Below the pieces are notes generated by a model. It was not told where the DNA came from. It did not search any database and saw nothing but the letters and a program-made list of their open reading frames with translations. The position numbers and the translations under genes are program-made. A stretch of 64,000 nt of DNA from Pseudoxanthomonas sangjuensis (lineage in GTDB: Bacteria; Pseudomonadota; Gammaproteobacteria; Xanthomonadales; Xanthomonadaceae), in the NCBI RefSeq assembly GCF_010211755.1, contig NZ_PDWR01000011.1, forward strand, positions 1 through 64,000. The letters are read 5' to 3'. Numbering within the stretch: the stretch's first letter is position 1; each line of letters opens with the position of its first letter. Shown in pieces: positions 26,899 to 39,879 of this stretch.

Positions 26899-27515
26899 TG
26901 CGGATCTTCGGGCCGCTGTACCGGCGCGCGATGCAGTGGGCCGCGCATCCGCGCGCGCCGGCGTTGCTGACCGCGCTGAGCTTCGCCGAGGCGGTGATCT
27001 TCCCGGTGCCGCCGGAAGTGATGCTGGCGCCGATGTCGCTGGCGCAACCGGAGCGCGGCTTGTGGTTCGCCACGCTGAGTCTGGTCGGCTCCCTGTTCGG
27101 CGCGCTGCTCGGTTATGCGCTGGGCCATTTCGCCTTCGCCGCGCTGCAGCCGGCGATCGAATGGCTGGGCTGGCGCAACGCCATCGATATCCAGGTCGAG
27201 CACCTGCGCCAGATCGTCGCCGAATCGCCGTGGAAGGCGTTCTGGCTGCTGGTGCTGGCCGGATTCACGCCGATCCCGCTGAAGATATTCACTTGGGCGT
27301 CAGGCATCGTCGGCGTGCCGCTGCTACCGTTCCTCGCGAGCATGGCGGTCGGTCGCGGCAAGCGCCTGTATCTGGTCGCCGGCGCGATCCGCCTTGGCGG
27401 GGTACGCGCCGAGGCGGCGCTGCACCGCTGGATCGAGCCGGTCGGCTGGATCGCCAGCGCGCTGCTGGCGGCGCTGGTCGGCTGGCTGGTGTGGAAGGCC
27501 AAATACGCCGGATAG
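26898..27515 (+). CDS. YqaA/DedA-like SNARE-associated membrane protein
   Basis: A 205-residue inner-membrane protein of the VTT (DedA/YqaA) family. The motif [19 protein letters not shown] and the later [18 protein letters not shown] (conserved F-T-P-I-P) are diagnostic; the second is the DedA-type re-entrant segment. Members are linked to lipid flipping and membrane homeostasis. The start overlaps the pcm stop (TGATG), so surE, pcm and this gene are coupled. Confidence 0.9.
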   Translation: MRIFGPLYRRAMQWAAHPRAPALLTALSFAEAVIFPVPPEVMLAPMSLAQPERGLWFATLSLVGSLFGALLGYALGHFAFAALQPAIEWLGWRNAIDIQVEHLRQIVAESPWKAFWLLVLAGFTPIPLKIFTWASGIVGVPLLPFLASMAVGRGKRLYLVAGAIRLGGVRAEAALHRWIEPVGWIASALLAALVGWLVWKAKYAG

Positions 27516-27552
27516 AATCCGGCAGGACGACGGACGCACGGAACGAGGAAGG

Positions 27553-28356
27553 ATGAGCAGACGGATGAAACCCGCGCGCAACGCACTGGCCCAGGCCTCC
27601 GTCCTCGCGTTCGCCGCCGCTGCGCTGGTGGCGTGCGGCACCGCCACGGTGACGCGCACGTCCCAGCCCTCTTCGCGGCCCGCGCCGAAGGTTTCGCAGC
27701 CCAAGTACGGCGCCACCGCGCGCGTGCGGAAGGGACAGACGCTGTACCGCATTGCGGTCGACAACGGCATCACGCCGCTGGATCTGGCGCTGTGGAACAA
27801 CATCTCGCCGCCCTACACGATCTACCCGGGACAGACGCTGCGGTTGTATCCGTCGGATGCGTCCGCGTCCGCGTCGAAGCCCTCGGTCCCGGCGACGACG
27901 ACGGGCAGGCCGAAGCCGCCGGCCCCGGCTCCGCGCAACACGACGCCCGCGCCGCCGCCGGTTGCGGCGGTCCCGTCCGGCAGCGGCTTCAAATGGCGCT
28001 GGCCGACCGACGGGCAGGTGATCGGCGGTTATGCCGCCGGCGACGCGACCCGGCAGGGCATCGACATCGCGGGTTCCGGCGGCCAGCCGGTGCGCGCGGC
28101 GGCCGACGGCATGGTGGTGTATTCCGGCGCGGGGCTGGTTGGCTACGGCGAACTGATCATCGTCAAGCACAACGAGCAGTGGCTGTCGGCCTACGGCCAC
28201 AACCGCAAGCGCCTGGTCAACGAAGGCCAGATCGTCAAGGCCGGCCAGCAGATCGCCGAAATGGGTCGCAGCGGCGCCTCGCGCGACATGCTGCACTTCG
28301 AAATCCGCTACAACGGCAAGCCGGTCAATCCGCAGGAATATTTGCCGAAACGTTGA
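27553..28356 (+). CDS. nlpD: murein hydrolase activator NlpD, lipoprotein
   Basis: A 267-residue outer-membrane lipoprotein. A lipobox LVAC (Cys about 28) is followed by a LysM domain ([20 protein letters not shown], about 58-100), a Pro/Ala/Thr linker and a C-terminal M23/LytM domain (about 145-267). The LytM domain lacks the full zinc ligand set, as in E. coli NlpD, which activates the amidase AmiC. The start could also be the ATG at 27565, which has AGGAAGG at better spacing. In many gammaproteobacteria rpoS follows; here a small DUF5076 gene follows instead. Confidence 0.9.
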   Translation: MSRRMKPARNALAQASVLAFAAAALVACGTATVTRTSQPSSRPAPKVSQPKYGATARVRKGQTLYRIAVDNGITPLDLALWNNISPPYTIYPGQTLRLYPSDASASASKPSVPATTTGRPKPPAPAPRNTTPAPPPVAAVPSGSGFKWRWPTDGQVIGGYAAGDATRQGIDIAGSGGQPVRAAADGMVVYSGAGLVGYGELIIVKHNEQWLSAYGHNRKRLVNEGQIVKAGQQIAEMGRSGASRDMLHFEIRYNGKPVNPQEYLPKR

Positions 28357-28373
28357 CTTGATCGGGGAAGAGC

Positions 28374-28685
28374 ATGCGAACTCTGGTTATTCCTCCAGCA
28401 GCACAGCGTGATGAAAACTCGATACAGATGCTGAGCGCATGGATTGCAGAGAAAGGTCTGCACTGCACGTTAAATGTCGGCATGTGGAAAGAGCAGGGTC
28501 ATGATGAAGCGGCGGCATGGGGGATATTGCTTGCCGACGTGGTCCGGCATGTCTCGAATGCCATTCGAGACATGGATGGTTCCGATTCGACAGAAACGGC
28601 GCTGAGCATCATCGAATCGTTGTGGGTTGAATTCAAAGAGCCGACTTCAGATGCATCGGGAGAGCTTCATCCCGGCCATAGTTGA
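28374..28685 (+). CDS. DUF5076 family small protein
   Basis: A 103-residue cytoplasmic protein. The stretch MLSAWIAEKGLHCTLNVGMW and then AWGILLADVVRHVSNAI resembles, as I recall it, the DUF5076 family of short proteobacterial proteins, whose function is unknown. It has a GGGGAAGAG site before the ATG. Base composition is slightly AT-richer than nlpD. It takes the place normally occupied by rpoS next to nlpD. Confidence 0.75.
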   Translation: MRTLVIPPAAQRDENSIQMLSAWIAEKGLHCTLNVGMWKEQGHDEAAAWGILLADVVRHVSNAIRDMDGSDSTETALSIIESLWVEFKEPTSDASGELHPGHS

Positions 28686-28764
28686 CGGCCCGCGGGTGAA
28701 GCATCTGCCACGCAGGGCTGGCCTGCCACTTCGCTTCGCCTTCGGCTCTACCGGTTCCTGCAAA

Positions 28765-29139
28765 TCACGCGCCGAGCAGGAATCCCGCGACGACCCGCCG
28801 GCCCTCGCTGGCCAGCACGTTGAACGTCCGTGCCGCGGCGGGGTTGGCCATCACCTCGATGCCGATGCCGCGGGTCAGGCAGGCGGCCATTGCCGCGGCG
28901 GGCGGGAACACCTGGCGTTCGCCGGTGCCCAGCAGGACCAGTTCCGGGTTCAGTGCCAGCAGCGGGGCCAGGTCGTCGGCGGGCCGCGCGCCGGCGCCGG
29001 CCGGCGCCCAGTCCTCGAGCAGCTGCGCCGGCGACAGGATGAAGCTGGCGGGCAGCACGCGGTCGTTGACCTTCGCGCTGCGGCCGTCGGCGGCGCGCAG
29101 GATGAAGGCGTAGTCGGGGATTTCGCGGTTCAGGTGCAT
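28765..29139 (-). CDS. Mth938-like domain protein
   Basis: A 124-residue single-domain protein of the Mth938/NDUFAF3 family (formerly DUF498). The core strand-turn pattern [14 protein letters not shown], then [20 protein letters not shown] and [20 protein letters not shown] are its signatures. Mitochondrial relatives assist complex I assembly; the role in bacteria is not established. It is probably co-transcribed with nothing else; yhbY lies 43 bp upstream on the same strand. Confidence 0.85.
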   Translation of the reverse strand: MHLNREIPDYAFILRAADGRSAKVNDRVLPASFILSPAQLLEDWAPAGAGARPADDLAPLLALNPELVLLGTGERQVFPPAAAMAACLTRGIGIEVMANPAAARTFNVLASEGRRVVAGFLLGA

Positions 29140-29182
29140 GGTTCGACTTTCCGGCCCGCCCCCTCAAGCAGGATGGGATTCG

Positions 29183-29488
29183 TCAGCCGCGCGGCAGCAC
29201 GATCTGCCGCTTGTCCTTGCTCGGCCGGTACAGGATGGCGACGTGGCCGATCCGCTGGACCAGGGCGGCGCCGGTCCGGCCGACGATCTCGGAAACCAGC
29301 GCCTCGCGCGCCTCGCGGTCCTCGGCCGCCACCTTGACCTTGACCAGCTCGTGGCGCTCCAGCACCTCGTCCAGCTCGGCCAGGAAGGCCGGGGTGACGC
29401 CCTTGCCGCCGGTCTGCAGCAACGCCTTCAGATCGTGGGCGTGGCCGCGCAGGAAGCGGTTCTGGGCGGCGGTCAACGGCGTGGACAT
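29183..29488 (-). CDS. yhbY: ribosome assembly RNA-binding protein YhbY
   Basis: A 101-residue CRM-domain protein that associates with pre-50S ribosomal subunits. The signature is [20 protein letters not shown], a variant of the GxxG RNA-binding loop, with HELVKVKVA and the C-terminal [11 protein letters not shown]. It is divergent from rlmE, the same arrangement seen in E. coli, with an 82 bp shared upstream region. Confidence 0.9.
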   Translation of the reverse strand: MSTPLTAAQNRFLRGHAHDLKALLQTGGKGVTPAFLAELDEVLERHELVKVKVAAEDREAREALVSEIVGRTGAALVQRIGHVAILYRPSKDKRQIVLPRG

Positions 29489-29570
29489 GCGAAATACGGG
29501 CTGGGATGGGGGTTCAGGGTATCATGGCGGCCAACCGTTCTCCCACGACGGGCCCCCGCCGGCCTCGCCC

Positions 29571-30203
29571 ATGGCTACCCGCAGCAAAAGCAGCCAGCGC
29601 TGGCTGAAGGAACATTTCTCCGACCCCTACGTGAAGAAGGCCCAGGCCGAGGGCATGCGTTCGCGCGCGGCCTACAAGCTCGAGGAGCTGGTCGCCCGCG
29701 ACCGGTTGCTGAAGCCGGGGATGGTCGTGGTCGACCTGGGCGCCGCGCCGGGAGGCTGGTCGCAGTACGTACGCCAGGCCCTCGGCGATACCGGCCGGGT
29801 GGTGGCGATGGACATCCTGGAAATGCCGCCGCTGGCGGGGGTGGAGTTCCTTCATGGCGACTTCAGGGAAGCGGGCGTGTTATCGCAGCTGGAGGCGATG
29901 CTGAACGGGCAGCCGGTCGACCTTGTGCTTTCCGACATGGCCCCCAATAAAAGCGGCATGGATGCGGTGGACCAGCCGCGGGCGATGTACCTGGCCGAAC
30001 TGGCGATGGATTTCGCCGACGGCCACCTCCGGCCCGGCGGCGCGTTCCTGATCAAGCTGTTCCAGGGCGTGGGTTTCGACGACTACGTCAGGGAAATGCG
30101 GAAGCGCTACGACAAGGTCGCGATCCGCAAGCCGGACGCCTCGCGCAAGCGGTCGCCGGAGGTTTACGCGCTGGGGCAGGGCAAGAGGCCGCAGCCGCAT
30201 TGA
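29571..30203 (+). CDS. rlmE: 23S rRNA (uridine2552-2'-O)-methyltransferase
   Basis: A 210-residue FtsJ/RrmJ methyltransferase acting on the A-loop of 23S rRNA late in 50S assembly. The catalytic K-D-K-E set is visible: [10 protein letters not shown] (Lys), the SAM loop [28 protein letters not shown] (Asp), LIKLFQG (Lys) and the late SPEVYALG (Glu). It lies upstream of ftsH, as in E. coli, where the pair is a heat-shock operon. Confidence 0.94.
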   Translation: MATRSKSSQRWLKEHFSDPYVKKAQAEGMRSRAAYKLEELVARDRLLKPGMVVVDLGAAPGGWSQYVRQALGDTGRVVAMDILEMPPLAGVEFLHGDFREAGVLSQLEAMLNGQPVDLVLSDMAPNKSGMDAVDQPRAMYLAELAMDFADGHLRPGGAFLIKLFQGVGFDDYVREMRKRYDKVAIRKPDASRKRSPEVYALGQGKRPQPH

Positions 30204-30251
30204 GGCAATTGCAGTAAGGTAGGCAGGCAGGAACACCGGAAACCCAAGAGG

Positions 30252-32171
<1,920 letters not shown>

Positions 32172-32194
32172 GGCGCGTTGCCAGTCCGACAGCG

Positions 32195-32220
32195 AAAGGC
32201 CAGACTTCCGTCTGGCCTTT
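32195..32220 (+). terminator. terminator after ftsH
   Basis: Stem AAAGGCCAGAC/GTCTGGCCTTT with a TTCC loop, then CTTGTTT. It separates ftsH from folP. Confidence 0.8.
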
Positions 32221-32245
32221 CTTGTTTCCGCATCCGGATCGATCC

Positions 32246-33139
32246 ATGTTCGACACCACTCCGCAACTCGACTGCGCCGGCCGCATCCTGAAGCTCGACC
32301 GCCCGCGGGTGATGGGCATCGTCAATGCCACCCCGGATTCGTTCTCCGACGGCGGCGCGCACGACACCCTGGAAGCGGCGGTCGCGCACGGGCTGAAGCT
32401 GGCGGAGGAGGGCGCCGACATCCTCGACGTCGGCGGCGAATCGACCCGGCCGGGCGCCGGCGAAGTGCCGCTCGACGAAGAGCTCCGGCGCGTGATTCCC
32501 GTCATCGAGAGGCTGGCGAAGGAAACGTCGCTGCCGATCAGCGTCGACAGCTACAAGCCGGAAGTGATGCGCGCCGCGGTCGCCGCCGGCGCCGGCATGG
32601 TCAACGACGTGTACGGCCTGCGCCAGCCGGGGGCGCTCGATGCGGCGGCCGAACTCGGCGTGCCGGTCGTCATCATGCACATGCTCGGCGAACCGCGTTC
32701 GATGCAGGACGCGCCGGAGTACGACGACGTGGTCGGCGACGTGCACCGTTTCCTGACCGAACGCATCTTCGCCGCGGAGATGGCCGGCATCGCGAAGAAG
32801 AACCTCGTCGTCGACCCCGGCTTCGGCTTCGGCAAGACCACCGCGCACAACCTGGCGTTGCTGGCGCAGTTCGAACGCTTCGCCGAACTCGGCGTGCCGG
32901 CGCTGGCCGGCCTGTCGCGCAAGCGCACCATCGGCGAACTGACCGGGCGCGACAGGCCCGCAGAGCGCGTCGCCGGCTCGGTCGCCGCGCACCTGATCGC
33001 CGCGCAGCGCGGTGCGAAGATCCTGCGTGTGCACGACGTCGCCGCCACCGTCGACGCGCTGAAGGTGTGGAGCGCCGTCGCCGCGGTGCCGTTGCCGCGC
33101 AGGGAAGCGAAGCCGGCGATCGCCTGGCCGGAAGATTGA
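32246..33139 (+). CDS. folP: dihydropteroate synthase
   Basis: A 297-residue TIM-barrel enzyme joining p-aminobenzoate to dihydropterin pyrophosphate in folate synthesis; it is the sulfonamide target. Signatures are VMGIVNATPDSFSDGG (loop 1), ILDVGGESTRPGA (loop 2), MVNDVYGL and DPGFGFGKT. The C-terminal extension past the barrel is about 15 residues. In E. coli folP also follows ftsH. Confidence 0.95.
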   Translation: MFDTTPQLDCAGRILKLDRPRVMGIVNATPDSFSDGGAHDTLEAAVAHGLKLAEEGADILDVGGESTRPGAGEVPLDEELRRVIPVIERLAKETSLPISVDSYKPEVMRAAVAAGAGMVNDVYGLRQPGALDAAAELGVPVVIMHMLGEPRSMQDAPEYDDVVGDVHRFLTERIFAAEMAGIAKKNLVVDPGFGFGKTTAHNLALLAQFERFAELGVPALAGLSRKRTIGELTGRDRPAERVAGSVAAHLIAAQRGAKILRVHDVAATVDALKVWSAVAAVPLPRREAKPAIAWPED

Positions 33140-33144
33140 GCGGC

Positions 33145-33300
33145 ATGGATTGGCCATTCGTCGCCATCGGGCTGCTGATGATGCTGGGGGCTACCGCCTG
33201 GCTGCTGGCGACGTGCTTCCGAAAGGGCCACGGGTCGTTGAAGGAGCGATTGAAGCGCTGGTGGGGAATCGTCAGCGATGCATTCTCGGGGCTGGGTTGA
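33145..33300 (+). CDS. small single-pass membrane protein
   Basis: A 51-residue protein with one hydrophobic helix (about residues 4-22, FVAIGLLMMLGATAWLLA) and a basic cytoplasmic tail (FRKGHGSLKERLKRWW). It starts 5 bp after the folP stop and its TGA is immediately followed by the GTG start of miaA, so translation is probably coupled on both sides. No family is recognised. Confidence 0.6.
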   Translation: MDWPFVAIGLLMMLGATAWLLATCFRKGHGSLKERLKRWWGIVSDAFSGLG

Positions 33301-34260
33301 GTGGCGACGGATAATCGCCCCCCCGCCATTGCCCTGATGGGCCCGACCGCGTCGGGCAAGTCCGCGCTGGCGCTGGAATGGGCGCAGCGGCTCGACGGCG
33401 AAATCGTCAGCGTCGACTCGGCGCTGGTCTACCGCGGCCTCGACATCGGCGCGGCGAAACCGAGCGGGGAAGAACAGGCGCTCGTCCCGCACCACCTGAT
33501 CGACGTGCGCGAACCGTGGCAGCCGTATTCGGCGGCGGAATTCGCCGCCGATGCGCGCGCCGCACTCGACGGCATCGCCGCGCGCGGCAGGCTGCCGATC
33601 CTCGCCGGCGGTACCGGCCTGTATTTCCAGGCGCTGCTCAAGGGCCTGTCGCCGATGCCGGAAGCCGATGCCGGCATCCGCGCGGAGATCGCGGCGCGCG
33701 CGGAAGAGCTCGGCTGGCCGGCGCTGCACGCCGAACTCGCCAGGGTCGATCCCGATGCCGCGAAGAAGATCAAGCCGACCGATCCGCAACGCATCCAGCG
33801 CGCGCTCGAGGTGTTCCGGCTCAGCGGCAAGCCGATCAGCGAATGGCAGCGCGAGTCCGTGCGCGAGCGTTTCCCGTTCCGCGTGCTGAAGCTGGTGCTG
33901 GCGCCGCGCGACCGCGCCGTATTGCACCAGCGCATCGGGAAGCGCTTCGACGCGATGCTCGAAGCGGGCTTCCTCGACGAGGTCAGGCGCCTGCGCGAAT
34001 TGCCGGCATTGCGCCAGCATCCCGCCGCGTTCGACCTTCCCGCGATCCGCGCGGTCGGCTACCGGCAGGCCTGGGCGCACCTGGACGGCGCCAGCGACGC
34101 GGCGGAATTCCGCGACCGCGCGATCTCCGCCACGCGCCAGCTGGCCAAGCGCCAGCTGACCTGGCTGCGCGGCGAAATGGACGCGCGCTGGTTCGATCCG
34201 CAAACCGGCCACGACGCACTGCAGCAGGCGCTGGAAATGTTCCTGGCGAAACCATTGTGA
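33301..34260 (+). CDS. miaA: tRNA dimethylallyltransferase
   Basis: A 319-residue enzyme that adds the isopentenyl group to A37 of tRNAs reading UNN codons. P-loop [15 protein letters not shown] is at residues 13-27; [19 protein letters not shown] and [14 protein letters not shown] are the substrate signatures. The GTG start directly follows the stop of the small membrane protein. It precedes hfq, the usual miaA-hfq-hflX-hflK-hflC order. Confidence 0.95.
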   Translation: MATDNRPPAIALMGPTASGKSALALEWAQRLDGEIVSVDSALVYRGLDIGAAKPSGEEQALVPHHLIDVREPWQPYSAAEFAADARAALDGIAARGRLPILAGGTGLYFQALLKGLSPMPEADAGIRAEIAARAEELGWPALHAELARVDPDAAKKIKPTDPQRIQRALEVFRLSGKPISEWQRESVRERFPFRVLKLVLAPRDRAVLHQRIGKRFDAMLEAGFLDEVRRLRELPALRQHPAAFDLPAIRAVGYRQAWAHLDGASDAAEFRDRAISATRQLAKRQLTWLRGEMDARWFDPQTGHDALQQALEMFLAKPL

Positions 34261-34384
34261 CGCGCTGGGCTGGCCAAACGGCCGTGGTTGTGTAACATCG
34301 CTGGACCGGGCGGCGCGTGGGGAAAACGCAGAGCCGCGCCGGCAATAAGAACGATCCCTCCGCGAGAGGGACAGGAGCAGTGAA

Positions 34385-34654
34385 ATGTCCAAGGGGCAGT
34401 CCTTGCAGGATCCATTCCTGAATGCGTTGCGGCGCGAACGTGTGCCGGTTTCGGTGTACCTGGTCAACGGCATCAAGCTGCAGGGCACCATCGAGTCCTT
34501 CGACCAGTTCGTGGTGCTGCTGCGCAATACGGTCAGCCAGATGGTCTACAAGCATGCGATCTCGACCGTGGTGCCGGCGCGCAACGTGCGCGTGGGCATG
34601 GGCGGCCAGCCGCCGGAAGGCGAATCCGCCGAGGAAGGCGAAGCGGGCGAGTGA
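34385..34654 (+). CDS. hfq: RNA chaperone Hfq
   Basis: An 89-residue hexameric Sm-like protein pairing small RNAs with mRNAs. Sm1 motif [19 protein letters not shown] and Sm2 motif [10 protein letters not shown] are intact, and the N-terminal [14 protein letters not shown] is standard. The C-terminal tail is short and acidic ([11 protein letters not shown]), unlike the long E. coli tail. The 120 bp gap upstream of it, after miaA, probably holds its own promoter. Confidence 0.96.
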   Translation: MSKGQSLQDPFLNALRRERVPVSVYLVNGIKLQGTIESFDQFVVLLRNTVSQMVYKHAISTVVPARNVRVGMGGQPPEGESAEEGEAGE

Positions 34655-34767
34655 CCGCACCTCTCCCGCTGCGCGGGAAGCGGGGCGACGAAGGCGGATG
34701 AAGTGCCGGGCGTGGCCGCCAGCCGTCCTCCCTTTGTTTTCCGCCCGCCAGCCCCCACACTTAGCGG

Positions 34768-36060
34768 ATGTTTGAACGATCCCGCAAGGGCGAACACGCG
34801 CTGCTGATCCTGCCGCATGCCGGCGGCCCGCCCGACGAGGGCGTGGCCGAGGAATTCACCGAACTGGCCCGCTCGGCCGGCGCCACCATCGCCAGCCTGG
34901 TCACCGCGCGCATCGACCGCCCCAATCCGTCCACGCTGATCGGCAGTGGCAAGCTGGAGGAAGCCAAGGCGATCGCCGACGCGACCGAGGCCGACTTGGT
35001 GCTGGTCAATTTCGCCCTGTCGCCGGGCCAGGAGCGCAACCTCGAGAAGGCGTTGCAGCGGCGCGTGCTGGACCGCACCGGGCTGATCCTCGACATCTTC
35101 GCCCAGCGCGCGCGCAGCCACGAGGGCAAGCTGCAGGTCGAACTGGCCCAGCTGCGGCACATGGCCACGCGGCTGGTGCGCGGCTGGACCCACCTGGAGC
35201 GCCAGCGCGGCGGTTCGATCGGCCTGCGCGGCCCCGGCGAAACCCAGCTGGAAACCGACCGCCGCCTGCTGCAGAAGCGGGTCGAGCAGTTGCAGAGGCG
35301 GCTGGAGAAGGTCGAGGTGCAGCGCACGCAGATGCGCCGCGCGCGGATGCGCAGCGAATTGCCGCGGGTGGCGCTGGTCGGCTACACCAACGCCGGCAAG
35401 TCGACGCTGTTCAACACGCTGACCGGCGCCGAGGCCTACGCGGCCGACCAGCTGTTCGCCACGCTGGACCCGACCGTGCGCCGCGTCGAATTGCCCGGCG
35501 GCGGCGTGGTGCTGGCCGACACCGTCGGCTTCGTCCGCGACCTGCCGCACGAACTGGTCGCGGCGTTCCGTTCGACCCTGTCGGAAGCGCGCGAGGCCGA
35601 CCTGCTGCTGCACGTGGTCGACGCCGCCGACCCGCTGCGCGAGGAACGCATCCGCCAGGTCGACGAGGTGTTGCGCGAGATCGGCGCCGGCGACATCCCG
35701 CAGCTGCTGGTGTTCAACAAGATCGATCGCATCGAGGGCGTGCAGCCGCGCCACGACGTGCCCGGCGACGGCCATGAGCGGGTCTGGGTCTCGGCGCGCG
35801 ACGGCCTCGGCATCGACCTGCTGCGCGGGGTGCTGGCGCAACAGCTGGGCTTCCGCCGGGTGCGCGGCCGGATCGACCTGCCGGCGCATTCGGCGCGCTT
35901 GCGCTCGCGCCTGCACGCGCTGGGCGCGGTGCTCGACGAAGACCACGATGAGCACGGCTGGCACCTGACCATCGACCTGGCCCTGGGCGACGCGCAGCGG
36001 CTGGCCGTGCAGGCCGGCGGACACCCGCTCGAGGCCCTGCTGCCCGAAATCGAGGCGTGA
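34768..36060 (+). CDS. hflX: ribosome-associated GTPase HflX
   Basis: A 430-residue GTPase that splits stalled or stressed ribosomes. The N-terminal HflX domain has the glycine-rich segment RQRGGSIGLRGPGETQLETD. The G domain has G1 GYTNAGKSTLFN, G3 DTVGFVRDLPHELV and G4 NKID. A short C-terminal domain follows. It is preceded by about 110 bp containing a CTCTCCCG-type hairpin. Confidence 0.94.
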   Translation: MFERSRKGEHALLILPHAGGPPDEGVAEEFTELARSAGATIASLVTARIDRPNPSTLIGSGKLEEAKAIADATEADLVLVNFALSPGQERNLEKALQRRVLDRTGLILDIFAQRARSHEGKLQVELAQLRHMATRLVRGWTHLERQRGGSIGLRGPGETQLETDRRLLQKRVEQLQRRLEKVEVQRTQMRRARMRSELPRVALVGYTNAGKSTLFNTLTGAEAYAADQLFATLDPTVRRVELPGGGVVLADTVGFVRDLPHELVAAFRSTLSEAREADLLLHVVDAADPLREERIRQVDEVLREIGAGDIPQLLVFNKIDRIEGVQPRHDVPGDGHERVWVSARDGLGIDLLRGVLAQQLGFRRVRGRIDLPAHSARLRSRLHALGAVLDEDHDEHGWHLTIDLALGDAQRLAVQAGGHPLEALLPEIEA

Positions 36061-36081
36061 ACCCTTGCTCTTGCATGCTTT

Positions 36082-36105
36082 CCCTCTCCCGCAAGCGGGA
36101 GAGGG
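36082..36105. terminator. CTCTCCCG hairpin between hflX and hflK
   Basis: Perfect 10 bp stem CCCTCTCCCG/CGGGAGAGGG around a CAAG loop. It resembles other CTCCCC-type hairpins in this window (near 38208 and 52344) and may be a repeat as well as a terminator. Confidence 0.55.
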
Positions 36106-36202
36106 GCGCCGAGACTTGCTAGCCCGGCACCCCGGCCCCATCTTGTAGAATCGAAACCGCGACGGCTGCGGCCCGCGCGGACATCAACCAAGTGGAGCGG
36201 GC

Positions 36203-37309
36203 ATGGCCTGGAACACCCCCGGCAGCGGTTCTGGCGGCAACGACAACAAGCGCAACCCCTGGCAGCCGCGCGGCGGCGGCAGCCCGTTCGACAACCTGCT
36301 GGCGCGGCTGCGCGGGCTGTTCGAGGGCGGCAATGGCGGCTGGTGGCGCTGGGCCGGCGTCGTGCTCGGCCTGCTGGTGCTGTTCAGCAGCTTCAAGCTG
36401 ATCGGCGAACAGGAGCGCGGCGTGGTGCTGCGCTTCGGCCAGTTCAACCGGATCATGCAGCCCGGCCCCAACTTCAAGTGGCCGTGGCCGATCGAGAGCA
36501 TGCGCAAGGTCAACGCCACCGAGATCAAGGGCATCAACAAGGTCGTGCCGGTGCTGACCAGCGACGAGAACATCGTCAGCGTTACCCTCAACGTGCAGTA
36601 CCGGGTCAGCGATCCGCGCCTGTATTTCTACGGTACGCGCGATCCGGCGCAGGTGCTCGAACAGGCGGCGCAGAGCGCGGTGCGCGAACAGGTCGGGCGT
36701 TCCGACCTGGAGGACGTGCTGAACAAGCGCGGTCCGCTGGCTTCGTCGGCTAAGGAACGCCTGCAGCACGCGCTGGACGCCTATCGCACCGGCCTGACGG
36801 TGACCGGCCTGACCCTGCCCAACGCGCGCCCGCCGGACGAGGTCAAGCCGGCCTTCGACGAGGTCAACGGCGCGCAGCAGGTCAAGGAACGCCTGGTCAA
36901 CGAGGCGCAGGCCTATGCGGCCCAGGTCGTGCCGGAAGCGCGCGGCACCGCCGCGCGGCGCCGCGCCGAGGCCGAGGGCTACAAGGCCTCGGTGGTCGCC
37001 AAGGCGCAGGGCGACGCCAGCCGCTACAGCCAGCTGTACGAGCAGTACAAGTCGGCGCCGGAAGTCACCCGCAAGCGGCTGTGGCTGGAAACGGTGCAGC
37101 GCGTGCTGGCGCAGAACCGCAAGGTGGTCGGCGGCGACGGCCGCCAGCTGATCTACGTGCCGATGCCGGCCCAGTCCGGTGCGGCCACGGCGGCGCCGGT
37201 CCTGCCGACGACGCCGGAACTGACGATGCCCGCGGTTGAGAGTTCGGCGACGGAGCGCGACAGTTCGCGTCCGCCGCGACCGACCGGGCGCGAGGAGGTG
37301 CAACGATGA
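36203..37309 (+). CDS. hflK: FtsH protease modulator HflK
   Basis: A 368-residue SPFH/prohibitin-family membrane protein. A Gly/Asn-rich cytoplasmic N-terminus precedes one helix (about 52-69), then the SPFH domain (VVLRFGQFNRIMQPGPNF onward) and a long Ala/Glu-rich coiled coil in the periplasm. A Thr/Pro-rich C-terminus follows. It forms a cage with HflC around FtsH. The hflC start overlaps its stop by 4 bp. Confidence 0.94.
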   Translation: MAWNTPGSGSGGNDNKRNPWQPRGGGSPFDNLLARLRGLFEGGNGGWWRWAGVVLGLLVLFSSFKLIGEQERGVVLRFGQFNRIMQPGPNFKWPWPIESMRKVNATEIKGINKVVPVLTSDENIVSVTLNVQYRVSDPRLYFYGTRDPAQVLEQAAQSAVREQVGRSDLEDVLNKRGPLASSAKERLQHALDAYRTGLTVTGLTLPNARPPDEVKPAFDEVNGAQQVKERLVNEAQAYAAQVVPEARGTAARRRAEAEGYKASVVAKAQGDASRYSQLYEQYKSAPEVTRKRLWLETVQRVLAQNRKVVGGDGRQLIYVPMPAQSGAATAAPVLPTTPELTMPAVESSATERDSSRPPRPTGREEVQR

Positions 37310-38169
37310 AGGCTTCGGTGATCGTCGCCGTCGCGGTGGTGGCGCTGCTGGGCCTGCTCGGCTCGGTGTTCGTGGTGCGCGAGGACCAGACCGCGCTGGT
37401 GCTGAACCTGGGCAAGGTGGTGCGCGCCGACCTCAAGCCCGGCCTGCACTTCAAGTGGCCGCTGGTCGAGTCGGCGAAGACCTTCGACCGCCGCTTCCAG
37501 ATCCTGGAAACCAACCCGGAGCGCTATTTCACCAGCGAGCAGAAGGACGTCTCCGTCGACTTCTTCGCGATCGGCTACATCGCCGACTCGCGCGCCTTCT
37601 ATCGCGCCACCAGCGGCGTCGAGAGCGCCGCGGCCGAACGGCTGGCGCCGATCGTCACCGATTCGCTGCGCAACCAGATCAATTCGCGCACGCTGCAGCA
37701 ACTGGTCTCGGGCGACCGCAACGAAATCGTCGCGGGCCAGCTGCAGGCGATCAATGCGGCCGCGCGCAACCTGGGCGTGCAGATCGTCGACATCCGCATC
37801 AAGCAGATCGACCTGCCGACCGACAGCCAGGTCATCACCGACGTCTACGAGCGCATGCGCGCGCAGCGCAAGCAGGTGGCCAGCAAGCTGCGCGCCGAGG
37901 GCGAAGAGCAGGCCCGCACCATCCGCGCCCAGGCCGACCGCGACCAGGCGGTGCTGGTGGCCGAGGCCGAGCGCGACGCGCAGCGCATGCGCGGCGAGGG
38001 CGACGCCGAGGCGGCTCGCATCTACGCCGCGGCGACCGCCGCGGACCCGGGCTTCTACGCCTTCTACCGCAGCCTGGAGGCCTACCGCACCGCGTTCGCC
38101 GACGGCAACGGCGTGATCGTGCTGGACCGCAACGACCCGTTCCTGCAGTACTTGCGCAGCGATCGCTAG
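37306..38169 (+). CDS. hflC: FtsH protease modulator HflC
   Basis: A 287-residue partner of HflK. One N-terminal helix (about 2-21) and the SPFH domain (VREDQTALVLNLGKVVRADL) are followed by the KQVASKLRAEGEEQART and QAVLVAEAERDAQRMRGEGD coiled-coil region, ending YLRSDR. ATGA overlap with hflK implies coupled translation and equal stoichiometry. Confidence 0.94.
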   Translation: MKASVIVAVAVVALLGLLGSVFVVREDQTALVLNLGKVVRADLKPGLHFKWPLVESAKTFDRRFQILETNPERYFTSEQKDVSVDFFAIGYIADSRAFYRATSGVESAAAERLAPIVTDSLRNQINSRTLQQLVSGDRNEIVAGQLQAINAAARNLGVQIVDIRIKQIDLPTDSQVITDVYERMRAQRKQVASKLRAEGEEQARTIRAQADRDQAVLVAEAERDAQRMRGEGDAEAARIYAAATAADPGFYAFYRSLEAYRTAFADGNGVIVLDRNDPFLQYLRSDR

Positions 38170-38207
38170 GAATCGCCTTCTGCCCGCCCGCCGAGGGCCC
38201 GGCAGTC

Positions 38208-38239
38208 TCCTTCTCCCCGCTGAAACGGGGGGAGAAGGA
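38208..38239. repeat. CTCCCC-type hairpin repeat downstream of hflC
   Basis: Stem TCCTTCTCCCC/GGGGAGAAGGA around a short loop, opening a gene-free interval of about 315 bp up to purA. The interval also contains a second GC-rich palindrome around 38284-38310 (GGGGGCCGCCCC). Similar units occur near 36082, 43585 and 52344, so this is probably a genome-wide repeat. Confidence 0.55.
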
Positions 38240-38302
38240 GGAGGGGTCCGGCATGGTCACTCCGCTGAAGCGGAGGAAAGGACGGGGGCCGCCCCGGGGT
38301 AG

Positions 38303-39778
<1,476 letters not shown>

Positions 39779-39795
39779 GGCGAACCGGAACGCAA

Positions 39796-39827
39796 ACAGG
39801 AAACCCCGCGAAAGCGGGGTTTCCTGT
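39796..39827 (+). terminator. terminator after purA
   Basis: Long perfect stem ACAGGAAACCCCGC/GCGGGGTTTCCTGT with a GAAA loop. Confidence 0.8.
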
Positions 39828-39879
39828 TGATGGGGTTGGGGTGGTTGTTCCTGACCCTATCGATCCGTCCCGAATTTTT

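Noticed and set aside
28690-28760. Possible half of a GTAG repeat (GTAGAGCCGAAGG on the minus strand)
   Set aside because: Only one arm is present and its inner palindrome is imperfect; too weak to call as a repeat pair.
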